From: Cedecea neteri
Lineage (GTDB): Bacteria; Pseudomonadota; Gammaproteobacteria; Enterobacterales; Enterobacteriaceae
DNA length: 64,000 nucleotides
NCBI RefSeq assembly: GCF_000758305.1
Contig: NZ_CP009458.1
Span: 4,092,001 to 4,156,000 of the forward strand
Reading direction: 5' to 3'
Part shown: positions 35,960-44,487 of the stretch, one piece after another
Numbering within the stretch: position 1 is the stretch's first letter
Layout: every line of letters starts with the position of its first letter
The notes under the pieces: model-generated
What the model saw: only the letters and a program-made list of their open reading frames with translations
What the model was told of the DNA's origin: nothing
Databases searched by the model: none
Translations under genes and position numbers: made by a program

Positions 35960-36463
35960 ATGCCTACTGCCAGCATGATCCAGAAACTGAATGCGCAAAT
36001 TAATCGTGAATTCTACGCCTCCCATCTGTGTCTGCACTTGAGTGCCTGGTGTGCCAAACATAGCCTGACAGGGAGTGCGAATTTTTTACGCAGTCAGGCT
36101 CAAAACAACGTGACCCACATGATGCGGGTCTTCAATTTTATGAAGCAATCCGGCGGCATGCCTAGCGTCGGCACCATGTCCCCCCCAGACTGCGACTGCC
36201 TGACGCTGGAAGAGCTATTTCAACAAACGCTGGATGACTATCATCTCAGGCAAGAAACGCTGACCACGCTTAAGGAAGAAGCTAAAGCCATCAATGCCGG
36301 TAAGATTGTGAGTTTTTTAATGGCGCTAGGCTTAGAGCAGGATCGTGAGGGAGAACGGCTGCAAACGATTCTTGAAGAAGTGCGCGACGCAAAAAAAGCG
36401 GGCCTGTGTATGAGCCAGACCGACAGGCGCGTGCTCAGCTTTGTCGAACGAGACTATCACTGA
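35960..36463 (+). CDS. ftnB: ferritin-like protein FtnB
   Basis: A 167-residue ferritin-fold protein most like E. coli FtnB in its start (MIQKLNAQINREFYASHLCLHL) and length. Compared with FtnA, ferroxidase positions are changed: residue 50 is Asn not Glu (QNNVTHMM) and residue 94 is Tyr not Glu, while Glu17, His53, Gln127 and Glu130 remain. FtnB is therefore probably a poor oxidase; in Salmonella it has been tied to iron-sulphur repair. AAGGAT precedes the start. It converges with yecJ. Confidence 0.93.
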   Translation: MPTASMIQKLNAQINREFYASHLCLHLSAWCAKHSLTGSANFLRSQAQNNVTHMMRVFNFMKQSGGMPSVGTMSPPDCDCLTLEELFQQTLDDYHLRQETLTTLKEEAKAINAGKIVSFLMALGLEQDREGERLQTILEEVRDAKKAGLCMSQTDRRVLSFVERDYH

Positions 36464-36477
36464 ACAGCTTCTGCTCA

Positions 36478-36512
36478 GATAAAAAGCACCGCAACCAGGC
36501 GGCGCTTTTGCT
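36478..36512. terminator. bidirectional terminator between ftnB and yecJ
   Basis: AAAAGC-A-CCG and CGG-C-GCTTTT form an interrupted stem with an 8-base loop. A-rich on one side and T-rich on the other, it can serve both converging genes. Confidence 0.75.
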
Positions 36513-36533
36513 TTCTGGCAGCGGATAAAAGCT

Positions 36534-36785
36534 TCAGTGCGCTTCTTTCTGCTGAGTAAACTTCAGCTCAATCAAAGCAATAGCTTTTTGAATCGCACGG
36601 CGCGTGACCGGGTCAACGGCCGCCGGATGGGTAGTAAAATCGATGGTTTTCAGCTGTTCGGCCATCTTGTCACGGACTTCAACGGGCGCGATCACATCAA
36701 TCACGTCGAGAATTTGTTTAATCACTAACTGGCATGCCACGACATCGGAAACCAGTTCCTGATCGGCAGAGAGTTGTTCGGCCAT
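36534..36785 (-). CDS. yecJ: small conserved protein YecJ (DUF2766)
   Basis: An 83-residue protein of unknown function, nearly identical in its core (QLSADQELVSDVVACQLVIK and APVEVRDKMAEQL) to E. coli YecJ, and of the same length. No signal peptide or membrane helix is evident, and the composition suggests a small helical protein. GGAG lies upstream of the ATG. It follows ftnB in inverse orientation. Confidence 0.92.
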   Translation of the reverse strand: MAEQLSADQELVSDVVACQLVIKQILDVIDVIAPVEVRDKMAEQLKTIDFTTHPAAVDPVTRRAIQKAIALIELKFTQQKEAH

Positions 36786-36867
36786 TTTAATCTCCTGTTT
36801 TATTTGCGCGACAGTCTACCTGCGTGCCTCCGTACGAGGCAACAGCCCATTCGTTGGCAGAGAGAAG

Positions 36868-36892
36868 AAGCGGGAGCAAATGCCCCCGCCGA
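36868..36892 (-). terminator. probable terminator of the peptide ABC transporter operon
   Basis: On the minus strand GCGGG-G-GCA-TT-TGC-T-CCCGC forms a stem just after the last ATPase gene and is followed by TTCTTCTCT. The tail is only moderately T-rich. Confidence 0.6.
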
Positions 36893-36893
36893 C

Positions 36894-37868
36894 TCATTTT
36901 TCGAACAACCAGCAGGCCACGCGGTGACCCGGCGAGATCTCCTGCATACGGGGAGCTTGCTGCTGACATTGGCCCATCGCTCGCGGACAGCGGCTGGCAA
37001 ACTTGCAGCCAACGCTCTCCCCTGTATCACCGCCTATTTCGCCCTTTACCCCTCCCTGCTCCAGCATCTGAACATGCGGGTCGGCAACGGGGATGGACGC
37101 GAGCAGCGCCCTGGTGTACGGATGAGCAGGCTGGTGATACAGCGTTTCCGCTGGCGCTTCCTCCACCAGCGATCCCAGGTACATCACTCCAATACGGTCA
37201 GAAATGTGGCGAACCATCGACAAATCGTGGGCGATAAAAAGATAAGTCAGCCCGAAGGCCTGCTGCAGATCCTGCAGGATATTCACCACCTGCGCCTGCA
37301 CAGAGACATCGAGGGCAGACAGCGGCTCATCGCAAAGAATAAATTCAGGATTCACCGCCAGCGCGCGGGCAATGCTGATGCGCTGCCGCTGACCACCGCT
37401 GAACTCATGGGGAAAGCGGTTCAGATGCTCAGGGTTTAATCCCACCTGCCCGAGCAACTCCAGAGTACGGGCTTTACGCCGTGCCGCATCATAACCGTGG
37501 ATACGCATTGGCTCAGCGATCAGCTGCGCCACCGTCATGCCGGGGTTTAGCGACGAATAGGGATCCTGGAAAACGGCCTGCATCCGACGGCGAACAGGCT
37601 TTAGCTGGCGCTCGTTAAGCGCCGCAATATTTTGCCCGTCGAACTCGATTTCCCCGTCGGTCAGTTCAAATAGCCGCAATACGCTTCGCCCGAGCGTCGA
37701 TTTACCGCAGCCCGATTCCCCCACCAGGCCGTAAGTTTCCCCCGGAAAAATATCGAAACTCACGCCATCCACGGCTTTGACCGTAGTCCCCGGCCCGAAC
37801 CAGCCCCGACGAGCGATGAAATGCTTGTGCAGATTACGCACGCGAATCAAAGGAGTAATGTCAGGCAT
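36894..37868 (-). CDS. peptide-type ABC importer ATPase (DppF/OppF-like)
   Basis: A 324-residue ABC ATPase of the oligopeptide/nickel importer type. It has Walker A GESGCGKST, signature SGGQRQR, Walker B ILCDEPLSALD and the C-terminal oligopeptide-transporter extension with cysteines (VGCKFASRCPRAMGQC), a region that in this family can hold an iron-sulphur cluster. The open frame extends 95 codons upstream into the previous gene; MPDITPLIRV at 37868 is the natural start and overlaps that gene by 8 bp. It is the last gene of a five-gene operon. Confidence 0.92.
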   Translation of the reverse strand: MPDITPLIRVRNLHKHFIARRGWFGPGTTVKAVDGVSFDIFPGETYGLVGESGCGKSTLGRSVLRLFELTDGEIEFDGQNIAALNERQLKPVRRRMQAVFQDPYSSLNPGMTVAQLIAEPMRIHGYDAARRKARTLELLGQVGLNPEHLNRFPHEFSGGQRQRISIARALAVNPEFILCDEPLSALDVSVQAQVVNILQDLQQAFGLTYLFIAHDLSMVRHISDRIGVMYLGSLVEEAPAETLYHQPAHPYTRALLASIPVADPHVQMLEQGGVKGEIGGDTGESVGCKFASRCPRAMGQCQQQAPRMQEISPGHRVACWLFEK

Positions 37869-38838
37869 GAACGGCCTCTTTTTCCCACAGCCAGCAGTTG
37901 ACTTCATGGCCGTCGGCAAGCGTGTGTTTGGGTGCCGCCGTGTCGCAAATGGCCATGCGCTGCGGGCAACGCGCGGCAAAAGGACAGCCGGGCGGCGGGT
38001 TGAGTAGACCCGGAGGGCTGCCCTCAATCGGCGATAAGCGCTCTTCGTTACCGTCCGGCCGAGGCAGCGAGGCCAGCAAACCTCGCGTGTAAGGATGTGC
38101 GGGGCGATAAAAAATCGCGTCAACGCTGCCCTGTTCCATAACCAGCCCGCCATACATCACCACCACCCGGGAACAGACTTGTGCCACCACGCCGAGGTCG
38201 TGAGTGATCAGTAAAATCGCGGTGTCCGTCTGCTGCTGAAGGTGTTTCAGCAGGCGCAGAATTTGCGCCTGAATCGTCACGTCCAGCGCGGTCGTCGGCT
38301 CGTCTGCAATCAGCAATGACGGATGGCACGACAGCGCGATGGCGATCATCACCCGCTGGCGCATCCCACCGCTAAACTCGTGCGGGTACTGGTCATAACG
38401 TTTCTCCGGCTGGCTGATGCCTACTTGCTCCAGCATCGCGATCGCCTTCTCTTTCGCCGCCTTCTTACTCAAACTCTGGTGGCGAATCAGGATCTCACTC
38501 ATCTGTCGTCCGATAGTCAGCACCGGGTTTAACGCCGTCATCGGATCCTGGAAAATCATCGCGATTTCGCTGCCGCGAAGGTGGCGCATTTGCTCTGCCG
38601 TTTTACGCGCGAGGTCTTCTCCCTGAAAACGGATATGGCCTCCCACCACTTTGCCGTGACTGCCCAGCAAATTGATAACCGATTTACAGGTAACGCTTTT
38701 GCCACAGCCAGACTCGCCCACAATGCCAACAACCTCCCCGCGCTGCACGCTGAAGGTAACGCCGCGTACCGCCTGAACTTCGCCCTCGCGGGTATAGAAA
38801 GAGGTTTTCAGGTTTTCTATTTCCAGCAAATTACGCAT
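37861..38838 (-). CDS. peptide-type ABC importer ATPase (DppD/OppD-like)
   Basis: A 325-residue ABC ATPase, partner of the downstream ATPase. Motifs are Walker A GESGCGKS, signature SGGMRQRVMIA and Walker B LLIADEPTTALD. The C-terminal extension has the cysteines CPFAARCPQRMAIC. The start MRNLLEIENLKTSFY at 38838 overlaps the permease gene upstream by 8 bp. Such ATPase pairs power di- or oligopeptide, nickel or glutathione importers; the substrate cannot be read from the ATPase. Confidence 0.92.
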   Translation of the reverse strand: MRNLLEIENLKTSFYTREGEVQAVRGVTFSVQRGEVVGIVGESGCGKSVTCKSVINLLGSHGKVVGGHIRFQGEDLARKTAEQMRHLRGSEIAMIFQDPMTALNPVLTIGRQMSEILIRHQSLSKKAAKEKAIAMLEQVGISQPEKRYDQYPHEFSGGMRQRVMIAIALSCHPSLLIADEPTTALDVTIQAQILRLLKHLQQQTDTAILLITHDLGVVAQVCSRVVVMYGGLVMEQGSVDAIFYRPAHPYTRGLLASLPRPDGNEERLSPIEGSPPGLLNPPPGCPFAARCPQRMAICDTAAPKHTLADGHEVNCWLWEKEAVHA

Positions 38839-39676
38839 CGCGATTTGCCCCCGGCTCGAAAGCGGTACGGAACACATCGCCGAGCACGTTAAAACTCAGC
38901 ACCGTCAGTAGGATTAGCACGCCCGGGAACATAGCAAGCCAGGACGCTTCGCCGATATAAGACTGAGCGTTATTCAGCATACTGCCCCAGGAGGCATCCG
39001 GCTGCTGCACGCCAAGACCAAGAAAACTCAATGTTGACTCCATTAAAATCGCCGAGGCGATATTCAACGTTGCCGCCACGATAATCGTCGGCAAAATATT
39101 CGGGATGATGTGCCGCGCGACAATCATCAGCGGATGCTCCCCGGAAGCCCGGGCATAAATCACGTATTCCCGCTCTTTCAGCGTCAACGTTTCTGCCCGT
39201 ACCAGCCGCGACATATTCATCCAGGTCAGCGCGCTGATAATTAAAATGATGTTAGCAATCCCAGGCTTCAGGTAAGCATTGAGCACCAGCAGCAGGAAAA
39301 ACGCCGGGATCGCCATTAAGATGTCCACCAGCCTCATCAGCAGGTTATCAATTTTCCCGCCAAAGTAGCCGCTGACGGTGCCCACCAGCGTGCCAATTAG
39401 CGTGGAAAACATCATGGCTAAAAACCCGACCATCAGGGAGATTTGCCCGCCGTAAAGCGCGCGGGTGAAATAGTCCCGGCCATATTCATCCGTGCCAAAC
39501 CAGTGGCCCGCCCCCGGCGGCAGCATTCTCGCCTGCAGCGACATCTGATTGGGGTCCCACGGACTTAGAAAAGCCGATAATGAAGCCAACGCAAAAATCA
39601 CCAACACCGCCAGAGAAAGCTGCGCGGGGCGGCTGTGTTTGAGGCCTTGTTTAACCTGATTCCATCTTCTGCTCAT
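38831..39676 (-). CDS. peptide-type ABC importer permease (DppC/OppC-like)
   Basis: A 281-residue inner-membrane permease with about six helices, starting near residue 20. The N-terminal peptide-permease motif HWFGTDEYGRDYFTR is present. The EAA coupling loop is YARASGEHPLMIVARHIIPN. It starts 2 bp after the preceding permease gene and overlaps the first ATPase gene. Confidence 0.92.
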   Translation of the reverse strand: MSRRWNQVKQGLKHSRPAQLSLAVLVIFALASLSAFLSPWDPNQMSLQARMLPPGAGHWFGTDEYGRDYFTRALYGGQISLMVGFLAMMFSTLIGTLVGTVSGYFGGKIDNLLMRLVDILMAIPAFFLLLVLNAYLKPGIANIILIISALTWMNMSRLVRAETLTLKEREYVIYARASGEHPLMIVARHIIPNILPTIIVAATLNIASAILMESTLSFLGLGVQQPDASWGSMLNNAQSYIGEASWLAMFPGVLILLTVLSFNVLGDVFRTAFEPGANRDA

Positions 39677-39678
39677 GG

Positions 39679-40632
39679 TTACCTCAGCGCCTTAATGCGC
39701 GGATCCGCCACGCGATACAGAAGATCGGCCAGCAGATTCCCTACGATCAGCATCAATGCTGAAAGCAAAATAATGGCCATGATCAGCGGGTAGTCGAGGG
39801 AGGTGATAGCCTGGATCCCCAGCAGCCCCATCCCCGGCCAGGAAAAAACGCTTTCCGTCACATAGGCGCCCACCACCAGCTCGCCAAAAGAGAGGCCAAA
39901 CAGCGTGATCACCGGCAACAGCACGTTCTTCAGCACGTGCCGGAACAGAATGGTGCGGCGGGTCGCCCCGTAGGCCAACTGGGTTTGCACATAGTCGGCG
40001 GACAGCTGGCTGATAGTGTTCGACCGGATGTAGCGCACGTAGCTGGAGAGGTTGTAAAACGTCAGAGCGATACAGGGCAGAATGCCGTGACGAATCACAT
40101 CGAGCCAGGAATCCTCCGCGCCAATGGTCCGCATCCCCATGCTCGGCAGCCAGTTCAGCTGCACCGAAAACACGGTAATCAGCAGGATGCCAAACCAGAA
40201 GATCGGCACCGAGATCCCGACGTAAGCGAACAGGTTTAGAACATGGTCGAGCCAGCGGTGTTTGAACGCACCCGCCAGCAGCCCAAGCGGGATCGCCAGC
40301 AAGATAGCTAACACCAGGGACGCGCCCATCAGGCCAAGGGTGGCCGGGATACGCTCGCCGATCATCGTCAGCACCGGACGGTGGTAGATCAGGGAGTAGC
40401 CAAGATCGCCCTGCAGCAGATTCTTCAGCCACAGCAGGTACTGCACCGGCAGCGGTTTATCCAGCCCCATACTCTGGCGGATACGTTCGATATCCTCCGG
40501 GCTCATGCGAGGAGTGATATACGCCTGCACAGGATCGCCGGGGGCCAGCTTCACCAGTAAAAAAGAGACCAGCGAGATAAAAAGCAGCATCGGGAGCAGC
40601 TGCAGTAAACGCCGGAAAAGAAGGTTATTCAT
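39679..40632 (-). CDS. peptide-type ABC importer permease (DppB/OppB-like)
   Basis: A 317-residue permease with six predicted helices. The family N-terminus LLFRRLLQLLPMLLFISLVS is followed by LAPGDPVQAYI, and the coupling segment YGATRRTILFRHVLKN is typical. I chose the ATG at 40632 over a longer frame because it begins the conserved region. It lies about 60 bp downstream of the binding-protein gene. Confidence 0.92.
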   Translation of the reverse strand: MNNLLFRRLLQLLPMLLFISLVSFLLVKLAPGDPVQAYITPRMSPEDIERIRQSMGLDKPLPVQYLLWLKNLLQGDLGYSLIYHRPVLTMIGERIPATLGLMGASLVLAILLAIPLGLLAGAFKHRWLDHVLNLFAYVGISVPIFWFGILLITVFSVQLNWLPSMGMRTIGAEDSWLDVIRHGILPCIALTFYNLSSYVRYIRSNTISQLSADYVQTQLAYGATRRTILFRHVLKNVLLPVITLFGLSFGELVVGAYVTESVFSWPGMGLLGIQAITSLDYPLIMAIILLSALMLIVGNLLADLLYRVADPRIKALR

Positions 40633-40691
40633 AGTTTCGCCTTCCTCCGCCCGGCCTGCACAAAACGGGCCGAGAGGAGGATCACTCATTG

Positions 40692-42281
40692 TTATTGTTG
40701 ATAAATCTTAGACAGATCCTGGAACATATAAACGGGCTTAGGCTCGGCTTCTTTCGTCCCGCCAAAACGTTTGTCCACGGCCACCACTGCGTTGGTGTAA
40801 GCAATTGGGTACCAGGCCATATCGCTGGCGACGGTTTGCTGGATCTGCTTGTAGATAGCCGCGCGCTTAGCCGCATCCGTTTCCGTTGCGCCCTGCTCCC
40901 ACAACGCATCAAACGCCGGGTTTTTATAATGCGCGTAGTTGTAGGCTTCGTTGCTCATATACAGCGATTTATAGCCATCCGGCTCAGAGCCCATGATGTA
41001 ACCCCCCAGGCTTAGCTCATAGGCCGTGTTTTTCATGTCCTGGCTGCGCTGAGACATCGCGTTCGCATCCAGAGGCAGCAGTTCAACGTTGATGCCTATC
41101 GCCTTCAGCTGCTGCTGAATGTAGAGCCCCATGCTTTCCTGGGTTTTATTGCTGTTGATGTAAGCCAGGCGCAGCTTCAGGCCCTCCGGCTGCCCGGACG
41201 CTTTAAACAATGCTTTGGCTTTTTCGAGATCGAATTTATACGGCTCCACATCGCTGGTTTGGTAGAGGGTATCCGGGGTCAAAATAGAAGCCGCAGGTTT
41301 GGCGTAATCGAGCGAGGTGAACGCCGTTTGCACAAGGTCATCTTTGTTCAGCGCATACGCGATAGCCTGGCGCAGATCTTTGCTCTTCATGCTGTCAACG
41401 TTCTGGTTAAACGTCATGTAGGCCAGACGCCCTTCCGGGTAAATAACAAAATCAAACTTGCCGGTGGCTTTCAGGCGCGAAACATCCTGCGGATCGACCA
41501 TTTTGAGATTGATTTCGCCGTTCTGCAGCGCGAGGTTGGCCGAGTTGGCATCCTTCGCAAAACGGTAGGTGACCGAGTCTAGTTTCGATTTGCCGTTCCA
41601 GTAATCATCAAACCGCGTCAGGGCGTAGTACTGACCCGCCCGGTACTCTTTAAACTTGAACGGGCCGGAGCCGACAGGCGCATCATTGCGGGTACTTTTT
41701 TCCAGATCGCCCGCTTCGCTGCCGAAGATATGCTGTGGGATCGGGAAGATTTGCACCAGCGTACCGGCGAACGCGGCGCTGATCTGCGGCAGCGTAAATT
41801 TAACCGTCAGCGGATCCACTTTGCTCACGGCCAGCGGCTTGTTGCCATAAACAAACATGCTGCGGAAGAAACTGTGCTGCTTTTCATCGAGCAGTTTATT
41901 AAAGGTGAACACCACGTCATCGGCGGTGATCGGCTGCCCATCCTGCCATTTCAGGTCGGGCTTGAGTTTCAGCGTCCAGGTGAGGTTGTCGGCCGACGGC
42001 GTCAGGCTTTCCGCCAGGCCCCACTCGATCTTATCGCCGTTGTAGCTGTACAGCGGCGAGTAAAGCGCCTGCATGATGGTTAACGTAGTACGATCGCTGG
42101 CGTACAGCGGGTTCATGGCCAGCGGGTCGCCGGAGGTGATGCCGATTATCAGGCTGCCGCCCTGCTGCGCTTCTCTTGCCGGAGCGGGTGCCGCCGCGGT
42201 CTCTTTTTTTGCGTCATCACAGCCGCTTAAGGCCAGGGCCAGCGCGGCGACCAGCGCCGACAATACCAGAGGTTTACGCAT
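40692..42281 (-). CDS. peptide-type ABC importer substrate-binding lipoprotein (SBP family 5)
   Basis: A 529-residue solute-binding protein. It starts MRKPLVLSALVAALALALSGC; the lipobox LSGC predicts a lipid-anchored mature protein, unlike the freely soluble DppA and OppA of E. coli. Family 5 marks include LTPSADNLTWTLKLKP, WQDGQPITADDVVFTF and VGSGPFKFKEY. An Ala/Pro-rich linker follows the lipidated Cys. It is first in the five-gene importer operon and lies directly downstream of a chemoreceptor gene on the same strand, which may be relevant to sensing. Confidence 0.9.
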   Translation of the reverse strand: MRKPLVLSALVAALALALSGCDDAKKETAAAPAPAREAQQGGSLIIGITSGDPLAMNPLYASDRTTLTIMQALYSPLYSYNGDKIEWGLAESLTPSADNLTWTLKLKPDLKWQDGQPITADDVVFTFNKLLDEKQHSFFRSMFVYGNKPLAVSKVDPLTVKFTLPQISAAFAGTLVQIFPIPQHIFGSEAGDLEKSTRNDAPVGSGPFKFKEYRAGQYYALTRFDDYWNGKSKLDSVTYRFAKDANSANLALQNGEINLKMVDPQDVSRLKATGKFDFVIYPEGRLAYMTFNQNVDSMKSKDLRQAIAYALNKDDLVQTAFTSLDYAKPAASILTPDTLYQTSDVEPYKFDLEKAKALFKASGQPEGLKLRLAYINSNKTQESMGLYIQQQLKAIGINVELLPLDANAMSQRSQDMKNTAYELSLGGYIMGSEPDGYKSLYMSNEAYNYAHYKNPAFDALWEQGATETDAAKRAAIYKQIQQTVASDMAWYPIAYTNAVVAVDKRFGGTKEAEPKPVYMFQDLSKIYQQ

Positions 42282-42472
42282 TGCTTCAGAAACTCCTTGC
42301 TCAATAAGAGCCCGCATAGTGCGACACTCGCGATCGCTTGTAAATGTGCCTAAAAAGCATAAGCTTAGCTGAATTTTAACTATCCGCATGGTGCCTGACA
42401 CCAATGCCTGCGGGGAATATTATTTAACCAAGCTGCGTCACATATTTTTGTTTCCGCGCATGTATAAGACGT

Positions 42473-42499
42473 AAAAAAAGCAACCCTGAGGCTGCTTTG
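42473..42499 (-). terminator. Rho-independent terminator after the short chemoreceptor gene
   Basis: On the minus strand AGCAGCC-TCAG-GGTTGCT (one G-T pair) is followed by TTTTTTT. It separates the chemoreceptor transcript from the ABC importer operon, which needs its own promoter. Confidence 0.82.
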
Positions 42500-42514
42500 T
42501 CATTTACGTGACTT

Positions 42515-43666
42515 TCAGACTGCGTTAAGTCGGAACATCGCCACCGCGTCATGCAGATGGTGCGCCTGCTTCTCCAGTTCAACGGAAGAGAGTACCGACT
42601 TCTGGACCAGGTTCACGTTCTGCTGCGTCACGCTGTCCATTTCCCTAACGGCGATCCCGACCTGCCCGATGCCCTGACTTTGCTCCAGGGAAGCGCTGGC
42701 AATCTCCCCCATAATGTCGTTGACCTGCTTCACGGCGCGGAGGATCTCGTCCATCGCTTCCCCCGCTTTTCGCACCTGCTGCGACCCGGTGTGAATATTA
42801 CTGACCGAGTCGTTGAGCAGCGTTTCAATCTCTTTGGCGGCCCCGGCGCTGCGGCTGGCCAGGTTACGCACTTCGCTGGCGACGACCGCAAAGCCTTTGC
42901 CCTGCTCTCCCGCCCTTGCCGCTTCCACCGCGGCGTTTAGCGCCAGAATGTTGGTCTGGAAAGCGATGCTGTTAATCACCGTGGTGATATCGACAATTTT
43001 ATTCGCGCTGCTGGCAATCACGTCCATGGTCTTCACCACCTGCTTCACAGAATCCCCGCCGTTTACCGCGGTATTGGTGGCATTCTGCGCGAGATGGCTG
43101 GCGTGATTCGCATTGTCGGCGTTCAGCTTCACCGTACTGTTCAGCTGCGCCATGCTGGCGCTGGTCTGCTCCAGCGCGGCGGCCTGCTGTTCCGAGCGGG
43201 ATGACAGGTCGGTGTTCACCCCGGACACTTCGGTGGCGTTGCTGCGAATAGCCTCAGCGCTGTCCCGGATCCGGCTCACCGCCCTTTGCCAGTTTTCCTG
43301 CATCTTTTGAATAGGCGGTACCATCAGGCCAATACAGTTACGCCCCAAATCCGGCAGTGCAGCGGCCAGTTCACCCTGCGCCAGGACATGCATGTGGTGG
43401 CGGATAGCATTGACCGGTTTCACCAGGCAAAACCACAGGTAGCGTTCTGTAAAAATGACGATCGCGATGCTGATGGCGATGGAAAGCATCAGCATCCGTT
43501 GGGCCGTGTTAATCCACGTCAGCTGATCCGGGCTCAGGGCAAGCTGTTGTTTGAGATTATGTAATAGCCACAGCGTCGCGCCCGCCACGCAGATCCATGC
43601 CAGCGTTGAAAAGATTTGTATCAGCACCACCATCGCGCGAATTTTAATATTGCGAATAATGTTCAT
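42515..43666 (-). CDS. chemoreceptor with minimal periplasmic domain
   Basis: A 383-residue methyl-accepting protein. TM1 is about 13-34 and TM2 about 58-76, leaving only some 23 residues between them in place of the usual ~150-residue ligand domain. A HAMP region and a full signalling hairpin follow, with the tip IAFQTNILALNAAVEAARAG and 36-class helix lengths. There is no NWETF tail. The ATG at 43666 begins the hydrophobic N-terminus. A sigma-28 promoter lies upstream. Salmonella Tip is a precedent I recall for a receptor without a periplasmic domain. The signal is unknown. Confidence 0.88.
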   Translation of the reverse strand: MNIIRNIKIRAMVVLIQIFSTLAWICVAGATLWLLHNLKQQLALSPDQLTWINTAQRMLMLSIAISIAIVIFTERYLWFCLVKPVNAIRHHMHVLAQGELAAALPDLGRNCIGLMVPPIQKMQENWQRAVSRIRDSAEAIRSNATEVSGVNTDLSSRSEQQAAALEQTSASMAQLNSTVKLNADNANHASHLAQNATNTAVNGGDSVKQVVKTMDVIASSANKIVDITTVINSIAFQTNILALNAAVEAARAGEQGKGFAVVASEVRNLASRSAGAAKEIETLLNDSVSNIHTGSQQVRKAGEAMDEILRAVKQVNDIMGEIASASLEQSQGIGQVGIAVREMDSVTQQNVNLVQKSVLSSVELEKQAHHLHDAVAMFRLNAV

Positions 43667-44005
43667 TTTTTGGTTCCCCGGTAAAAATAAAATGCACTTC
43701 CTGTGCGGCTTTAGCGACGCGCGTCCTGATTTATTCCCTTGTATACCTGCATAAGTGAAATTAAATCGCGCCGTAGCGCTATTGTCGGCACGGTTCAGCA
43801 AAACTTGACGCGTATTTGATCAAAAAATCGCCGCGCATTTTGTGGGGAATTTATGTTAGGTAAGACTTTTTTATTCCACAATTTGAATTAAGGATTATTT
43901 AAAATTCGAAATTTATGGAATTTACGACCAGCTTAATTGAACAGGCTTTTCTGCCCGCCGCGCGTGCTACCATGAAAGCGGTTAAGTATGAGGTATGAAT
44001 CAAAG
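43667..44005. other. 339-bp divergent region between short chemoreceptor and yecR
   Basis: It holds the sigma-28 promoter of the chemoreceptor (43782-43808) and an A+T-rich stretch at 43840-43930. No sigma-28 promoter pointing to yecR was recognised, although yecR belongs to the flagellar regulon in E. coli. Confidence 0.6.
43782..43808 (-). promoter_or_regulatory. sigma-28 (FliA) promoter for the short chemoreceptor
   Basis: Minus strand TCAAGTTT, an 11-base spacer, GCCGACAA: 14 of 16 consensus positions with exact spacing. It is about 115 bp upstream of the ATG and places the receptor in the class 3 flagellar regulon. Confidence 0.82.
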
Positions 44006-44347
44006 ATGAAGCGCATTTCTCTGGCCGTTACTGCCCTGTTGCTGGGCGGATGCACCGTAAGCAAAACGCCTGTTCCGCTCAATACCAATGAGCCTGCCGG
44101 TGTTGTTCGCCTCGCCTATAGCCTGCCGCCGCTGCAAACGGCCAAAGTGGATAAATTCCTCGCCCAGTCCACGGCTTCGCGCCAGTGCCAGCAATGGGGC
44201 TATGCCAGCGCCATTCCTTACGGCAGCGACATCAAGACCTGCACCACCTACAGCGGCACCGTTTGCCTGAACACCCAGGTGGTGCTGGAGTACCAGTGCC
44301 GTGGCGTGACCGGCCCACAGTATGCGGGCGTCACCAGCAACTGGTAA
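44006..44347 (+). CDS. yecR: YecR-like lipoprotein
   Basis: A 113-residue predicted lipoprotein with signal peptide and lipobox LLGGC (Cys about 16). The mature part has the pattern ASRQCQQWGYASAIPYG, then TCTTYSGTVCLNTQVVLEYQC with conserved cysteines, as in E. coli YecR. Its function is unknown; in E. coli the gene is part of the flagellar regulon. An ATG six codons upstream (43988) is an alternative start. It sits beside a flagellar-regulated chemoreceptor. Confidence 0.82.
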   Translation: MKRISLAVTALLLGGCTVSKTPVPLNTNEPAGVVRLAYSLPPLQTAKVDKFLAQSTASRQCQQWGYASAIPYGSDIKTCTTYSGTVCLNTQVVLEYQCRGVTGPQYAGVTSNW

Positions 44348-44435
44348 TTTGTGAATACTCCTCTATTTTTAGAGACACCTGAGCAAAGAGAAGCCTGACA
44401 CCAATGTAACCCGTTCCTGACGATAAATATCTCGC

Positions 44436-44457
44436 GCCGCCGTCTTCCCACGGCGGC
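44436..44457 (+). terminator. hairpin between yecR and the MFS gene
   Basis: A perfect 8-bp stem GCCGCCGT / ACGGCGGC with a 6-base loop, followed by TTGACTCTATTTG. The T-tail is weak, so it is a poor terminator or a structured leader of the MFS gene, whose ATG is 30 bp further on. Confidence 0.5.
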
Positions 44458-44487
44458 TTGACTCTATTTGTTCATCAGGAAATTAAC

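Noticed and set aside
42393..44406. A 14-bp direct repeat (GCCTGACACCAATG at 42393-42406 and 44393-44406) bracketing the short chemoreceptor and yecR
   Set aside because: By simple chance several 14-mers are expected to recur in 64 kb, and neither copy is linked to inverted repeats or a recombinase.
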